NCBI GenBank assembly: GCA_012798435.1
Contig: JAAZNF010000099.1
Span: 16,894-80,893, forward strand
Direction of reading: 5' to 3'
From: Myxococcales bacterium
GTDB lineage: Bacteria > Myxococcota > B64-G9
Length of the DNA: 64,000 nucleotides
Made by a program: the position numbers and the translations under genes. The notes below the pieces were generated by a model. The model was not told where the DNA came from. It ran no database searches and was given only the letters and a program-made list of their open reading frames with translations. This document shows, piece after piece, positions 60,246-64,000 of this stretch (positions are counted from its first letter, which is position 1; each line of letters starts with the position of its first letter).

Positions 60246-60857
60246 ATGGAAAACGCCATGGACGGCGAGCCCCAGCGGACCGAGAGCGAGCACTCCGAGG
60301 GTGTGGTGGGCCGAGAAACGACGGGAACGCCGGCGAGCGTCGATCGCCTGGTGGAGATGGCGTACCAGAGGCACGGCGCGTATCTGTATCGTCATCTGGT
60401 CTTCATCCTCGGCGATAAGGACGAGGCCTGGGACGTGTTGCAACAGGTCTTCTTCCGATTTCTCGAGTTCCTGCGCCAGGGCAAGAGCTGCGAACGGACC
60501 CGGCCGTTCCTCACGCGGACCGCCACTCGCATGGCCATCGCGCACGCGCGTTCCTGGTTGTGGAGGCGCCGTCCGCTGGACGTCTTGCCCGAGGAGGCGC
60601 TGCGGGGCGACGACCTCACCGTCGAGCTGGTAGAAGGAGTTCGCCGAGCGCACCACCGGCTGGCGCCCAAGGCCCGGGCGGTGCTCGAGGCGATGCTCGT
60701 CGAGCGGATGAGTTATACCGAGATGAGGGATTCGTTGGGGTTCTCCGCCAGCACGGTCAAACGGGCAATCCGTAGTATTATCAAGGAGTTGAAAAAATAC
60801 GGGGTCGACATTGAAAATTTTTTGGCCCCAAACAGGGGGTTGGATGCCTCTTTATGA
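60246..60857 (+). CDS. ECF-type RNA polymerase sigma factor
   Basis: 203 aa from ATG 60246; ATG 60258 is an alternative and no strong ribosome site separates them. Region 2 (about residues 33-95) has YLYRHLVFILGDKDEAWDVLQQVFFRFLEF; region 4 (about 130-190) has KARAVLEAMLVERMSYTEMRDSLGFSASTVKRAI, the -35-binding helix-turn-helix. The C-terminal tail is slightly longer than usual. It is followed after 21 bp by a zinc-finger anti-sigma gene and then a caspase-like gene, a module I have seen associated in Myxococcota. Confidence 0.83.
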   Translation: MENAMDGEPQRTESEHSEGVVGRETTGTPASVDRLVEMAYQRHGAYLYRHLVFILGDKDEAWDVLQQVFFRFLEFLRQGKSCERTRPFLTRTATRMAIAHARSWLWRRRPLDVLPEEALRGDDLTVELVEGVRRAHHRLAPKARAVLEAMLVERMSYTEMRDSLGFSASTVKRAIRSIIKELKKYGVDIENFLAPNRGLDASL

Positions 60858-60878
60858 TTGAAAGGGAGGCTCATCCAG

Positions 60879-61658
60879 ATGGCGAACGATTCTGAAAGAG
60901 ATCCCCAAGACGCGGGTTGTCCTCGGCGAGTCGAACTGGAAGCCGCCCTTGGCGGCGAGGTGGATTCCAGTCGACGCTTGGAAATCCTTGGCCACGTCGA
61001 AAGCTGCCCCGGCTGCCGAGAGCGCCTCGCCGGGCTCGAGCGTGACCGAGAGGAATTTTTACGCCTGCATCCCTACTCCGCGCTCAAAACCGGGATGGAG
61101 CGGCTGGAGAGGCGGAGCGAGCGGCGGCGGGCTGTCTTTCTGCGGCTCCTGCCGGCCTCTGCGGCGGCCATCGCCATCGTGATCGGCGCCTGGCTTGCGC
61201 TGCCGACCTCGCCCGGGGTGCGCACCAAGGGGTCCGTGGCTCTCTCCCTCTTCCTCATGCGCGGTGGCGACATTCGCCCCGCGCGGCCGGACGAGGTGTT
61301 CGCGCACCGTGACCGCGTCCAGTTCCTGGTCTCCTCGGGCTCTCATCGCTACCTGCTGCTCCTCAGCGTGGACGACGCCGGCCGGGTGTTCAACTACACC
61401 CCCGGTGCGGCGGGCGGCAGCATCTCCATCACGCCGGGAGAGCGCCGGCCCCTCCCCGAGAGCGTCGAGCTCGACGAGAGCCGGGAGAACGAGAGGGTCT
61501 TCGCCCTGTTCACCGACCAGCCGCTCTCGTTTGAGGAAATCCGGCCCCGAGTCGAAGAGGCGTTTTCCGAGGTGAAGCGACGCGGGGGAACGGTGAAGGA
61601 GCTGGAGCATCTCTCCGGGCCCTGGTCCCAGGCCAGCGTGCTGCTGCGGAAACACTGA
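60879..61658 (+). CDS. Zinc-finger anti-sigma factor with DUF4384-like periplasmic domain
   Basis: 259 aa from ATG 60879 (GGGAGG upstream). The cytoplasmic part has the ZAS anti-sigma signature H39-x3-C43-x2-C46 in GHVESCPGCRERL. One transmembrane helix (about residues 90-108, ASAAAIAIVIGAWLAL). The periplasmic part (SLFLMRGGDIRPA, VQFLVSSGSHRYLLLLSVDDAGRVFNYTP, FALFTDQPLSFEEIRP) matches the DUF4384 type usually found with caspases. It would hold the sigma factor at the membrane until an envelope signal arrives. Confidence 0.83.
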   Translation: MANDSERDPQDAGCPRRVELEAALGGEVDSSRRLEILGHVESCPGCRERLAGLERDREEFLRLHPYSALKTGMERLERRSERRRAVFLRLLPASAAAIAIVIGAWLALPTSPGVRTKGSVALSLFLMRGGDIRPARPDEVFAHRDRVQFLVSSGSHRYLLLLSVDDAGRVFNYTPGAAGGSISITPGERRPLPESVELDESRENERVFALFTDQPLSFEEIRPRVEEAFSEVKRRGGTVKELEHLSGPWSQASVLLRKH

Positions 61659-61791
61659 GGCGCACCCGGCTGTGCCGGGGCCGGGGCTGTCATGGCGTCG
61701 TCAACCGCCATCCCTTGGGGACACGGAGTTTGGAAAAGTTTGCGCCAGGCGCGTCCCCCCGCGGAGCCGAGACACTCGCTCGTTCCGATGC

Positions 61792-61820
61792 TTCATCTAT
61801 TGGGCGGTGTCTGGTATACT
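61792..61820 (+). promoter_or_regulatory. Promoter candidate for the caspase-like gene
   Basis: An extended -10, TGGTATACT (hexamer TATACT at 61815-61820), follows TTCATC (61792-61797) at 17 bp. Predicted start about 61827, 23 nt before GTG 61850. A weaker ECF-like pair (GGAAA at 61732, CGT at 61752, 15-bp spacing) lies upstream. Confidence 0.45.
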
Positions 61821-61849
61821 GCCTCTCGGCAACAGCCGGGAGAGGCCAG

Positions 61850-63439
61850 GTGTTCGGCGCCAGGGTCACGGCACTTCTTCTCGTCGGGTTCTCGGCGTAC
61901 GCCCCATGGGCGCGCGGGGGGGACGTCCGGTTGGCGGTGCTGGCCGGGAACAACCGCGGCGGTGACGAGCGCCCGGTCCTGAGCTACGCCGGCTCCGACG
62001 CCCGGCGGCTCGGCGAGGTGCTGACCCGGCTCGGGGGATTTCCGGCGGACGGGGTCACGGTGCTCGAGGACCGTTCGCGCGGGGAGTTTCTCTCGGCGCT
62101 GAACGAGGCCAACCGGCGGCTGCGGGGAGCGCCGAGCGGAGAGAAGAGCCTGCTGCTCCTGTACTTCTCGGGACACTCCGACGGGGAGCGGGTATTCTTG
62201 GGCGACGAGGCGCTCTCCCTGGCCGAGCTCCGGACACTCCTCAACGGGTCGCCGGCCACGGTCGTCGTCGCCATCCTCGACGCCTGCAACTCCGGCGCCT
62301 GGATCCGGGCCAAGGGCGGGACGCTGCGGCCGCCGTTTTTGCAGCTCGACGACTTCTCCCGCACCCGGGGCCGGATCGTGCTCACCTCGGCGGCGCAGGG
62401 GGAGCTGGCCCAGGAGTCCGACGACATCGGGGGCTCGTTTTTTACGCACTTTTTGTTGTCGGGCCTGCTCGGCGACGCCGACGAGGACGGTAACCGCCGG
62501 GTGTCGCTCCACGAACTCTACGCCTACGTGTACCAGCAGACGGTCCACCGCACCGTGGATACGCTGGCCGGCACCCAGCACCCGGCGTTTTCCTACGAGC
62601 TGTCGGGCGAGGGCTCGCTGGTGTTGTCCGAGCTGGACTCCGGTGGGAGCGGCATCTTGCTGGCGGCCGCCGAGAGCGGCACCTTCCTGGTGTTCGATCA
62701 CAAGCGCCGGCGCGTGGTGGCGGAGATCCACAAGGAGCCCGGGGAGCGCCGCCTGGTGCCGCTCCCGGCCGGGGAGTACCTGCTGAAGAAGCGCCTGGTG
62801 GCCGGGCTGTTGCAGGCCCGGGTGCGGGTCGATGACGGCCTCTTCCGCGAGGTGGACACGGCCGCCATGGAGTTCTCGCCGTTCGAGGATCCCGCGGTCA
62901 AGGGCTGGGACCTGCTGCTCTCGGAGAAAAGGAGCCCGCTCGCGCTCTACGCCGCGGGCGGCGTGCTGGCCTTCGGGATCGCGCCGGCCGGTGGCGCCTG
63001 GTGGCTGCCGCTGGCGGGAGCCCGCCTGGTGTTCCATGGCTGGCCCGCCCGCCGTTGGGGCGTGGAGGCGGACTTTCTAGCGGGGGGAACGCCGCAGTCG
63101 CTCCCCCTTCCGGAGCGAAGAGCGCAGTTCACCCTGGTTGGTGTCTCTGCCTCGGGGGGGGTGTTCCGTGAATTCTCGCTGGGCCCGCTTTCGGCCCGGG
63201 CCGGCGCATCGAGCGGCCTCTTGTACCTCGAACGCCGGTTCGACTCTACCGGGTACGGCGGCGCCGACCGGACGCTGGGCGCAGATCTCGCGGCACAAGT
63301 CGGCGGACAGATCCGGCTGGGCGGGTTCATGCTGGGCCTGCGGCTCTCGGCGGGGGCATATCTGTTCCCCTTTGCGGACCGGGTCGTTGCGCCGTTCATC
63401 TTCGGGGGCCTGGAGGCAGGGTGGGGGCTGCTGGATTGA
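61850..63439 (+). CDS. Secreted caspase-like (C14) protease with C-terminal barrel-like domain
   Basis: 529 aa from GTG 61850 (GAGAGG upstream), which places a signal peptide at the N-terminus (VTALLLVGFSAYAPWARG). Residues about 22-260 are a caspase fold (LAVLAGNNRGGDERPVLSYAGSDARRL) with the catalytic dyad H109 in YFSGHSDG and C146 in LDACNSGAW. Residues about 260-360 form a linker domain with PEGA-like strands. The last about 160 residues (from AGGVLAFGIAPAGG) are alternating strands with Gly/aromatic girdles, like a small outer-membrane barrel. This would anchor an active caspase in the outer membrane, an unusual arrangement. Confidence 0.78.
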   Translation: MFGARVTALLLVGFSAYAPWARGGDVRLAVLAGNNRGGDERPVLSYAGSDARRLGEVLTRLGGFPADGVTVLEDRSRGEFLSALNEANRRLRGAPSGEKSLLLLYFSGHSDGERVFLGDEALSLAELRTLLNGSPATVVVAILDACNSGAWIRAKGGTLRPPFLQLDDFSRTRGRIVLTSAAQGELAQESDDIGGSFFTHFLLSGLLGDADEDGNRRVSLHELYAYVYQQTVHRTVDTLAGTQHPAFSYELSGEGSLVLSELDSGGSGILLAAAESGTFLVFDHKRRRVVAEIHKEPGERRLVPLPAGEYLLKKRLVAGLLQARVRVDDGLFREVDTAAMEFSPFEDPAVKGWDLLLSEKRSPLALYAAGGVLAFGIAPAGGAWWLPLAGARLVFHGWPARRWGVEADFLAGGTPQSLPLPERRAQFTLVGVSASGGVFREFSLGPLSARAGASSGLLYLERRFDSTGYGGADRTLGADLAAQVGGQIRLGGFMLGLRLSAGAYLFPFADRVVAPFIFGGLEAGWGLLD

Positions 63440-63465
63440 GGGATCGGGCGCAGCGCGGCGGGGCC

Positions 63466-64000
63466 ATGAGGCCGGTGTTCGCCGCGGTGGCGGTGGCGTG
63501 TCTTTCGGGCGCGTGCCTTGCGATGTCGGACGATCCGTTTTCTGACGGTCGCGGCGAGATCGCCGGGCGCGCCATGGCCGCGGGGAGCCCGGCTGCCGGG
63601 GCGCTGGTCCACCTTGTCGACCGGCCCGAGCTTCCGCCGACGCGCGCCGATGACGAGGGCCGCTTTTTGCTCTCGGGCGTCCCCGCCGGCTGGCAAGAGA
63701 TCATGCTGCGCGCGCCGGAGGTCGATTGCGCTTTTCGCGACGAGGTGCTGGTCGCGCGCGAGCGCCGCTCGGACCTCGGCGAGATCGATCTGCCGCCGGC
63801 CGGGACCCTCTTGCTCCACCTCCGGGACGGGCCGGAAAAGAACGATCTCGATCTCGAGGACGCGACGGTTGCGGTGCGCGAGGCGCCGGATCTTACGGCG
63901 GTCACGGACTTCGGGGGCCTGGCCTCGCTCGGCCCGCTGCCGCGATCGGGTTGCTACAGGATCGTCGTCGAGAGAGAGCCGTTCGAGTTCGACGAAGACA
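63466..64000 (+). CDS. Lipoprotein with carboxypeptidase-regulatory-like domain, truncated by the window edge
   Basis: Open from ATG 63466 to the end of the window (178 codons, no stop). Lipoprotein signal RPVFAAVAVACLSGAC. The following GRGEIAGRAMAAGSPAAGALVHL and TRADDEGRFLLSGVPAGWQEIMLRAPEV match the CarboxypepD_reg/CNA-B-like beta-sandwich pattern (G-x-V/I-x-G-x2-G-P-x-A-V, D-x-x-G-x-F-x-L-x-V-P-A-G). A second similar module may begin near residue 105 (LLLHLRDGPE). Same strand and 27 bp after the caspase gene, so probably part of its operon. Function unknown. Confidence 0.65.
   Translation, partial: MRPVFAAVAVACLSGACLAMSDDPFSDGRGEIAGRAMAAGSPAAGALVHLVDRPELPPTRADDEGRFLLSGVPAGWQEIMLRAPEVDCAFRDEVLVARERRSDLGEIDLPPAGTLLLHLRDGPEKNDLDLEDATVAVREAPDLTAVTDFGGLASLGPLPRSGCYRIVVEREPFEFDED

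Overview
The window is a very GC-rich, gene-dense bacterial chromosome segment. Its hallmarks point to a myxobacterium-like member of the Myxococcota (former Deltaproteobacteria): a MYXO-CTERM-like C-terminal anchor on a secreted phosphatase, DUF4388 and DUF4384 regulators, an MshEN domain, many lipoproteins with Asp/Gly/Ala-rich linkers, a secreted caspase fold, and candidate sigma-54 promoters in AT-rich pockets. No rRNA, tRNA, CRISPR array, insertion sequence or phage gene was recognised. Most genes are co-directional blocks with 4-bp ATGA or GTGA overlaps.

Layout. 1-12 kb: tail of a YhaM-like nuclease, a four-module MshEN/HD-GYP/receiver/DUF4388 regulator, a PPC-repeat lipoprotein, an ArnT-like glycosyltransferase, a response regulator, an M29-like aminopeptidase and a P-loop kinase-like protein. 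12-16 kb: two Hsp20 chaperones; a DUF1573 lipoprotein whose reading frame crosses an in-frame TGA at the first Cys of the family's CGCT motif, followed by a well-formed bacterial SECIS hairpin (a likely selenoprotein); a candidate sigma-54-driven pair (71-aa protein plus ComEA-like protein); a PilZ protein. 16-30 kb: GT2/NodB pair, pssA behind a near-consensus sigma-54 site, alpha-2-macroglobulin plus PBP1C, membrane phosphoesterase and a trypsin-like lipoprotein. 30-40 kb: a lipoprotein, a MYXO-CTERM phosphatase, a degenerate M16 protein overlapping glmU, an OPA transporter, folE2 and a sodium symporter.

40-50.5 kb is a polyhydroxyalkanoate (PHA) region. A six-gene, fully overlapping minus-strand operon (phasin-like protein, PhaC-like enzyme, lipoprotein, lipoprotein hydrolase, outer-membrane barrel, paralogous lipoprotein) diverges from phaR. 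Next come an acyl-CoA ligase plus PHA synthase operon and a phasin. All control regions share a TGC-N3/4-GCACAATA box that is the likely PhaR operator. The link between a PHA-type enzyme and an outer-membrane/lipoprotein set looks undescribed.

50.5-64 kb: a coupled carbamoyltransferase/radical SAM/threonine aldolase operon, a hybrid histidine kinase, an SRPBCC protein, a three-subunit FAD/[2Fe-2S] amine or amino-acid dehydrogenase operon, and an ECF sigma/anti-sigma (DUF4384)/caspase module with a candidate autoregulatory promoter, ending in a truncated lipoprotein gene.
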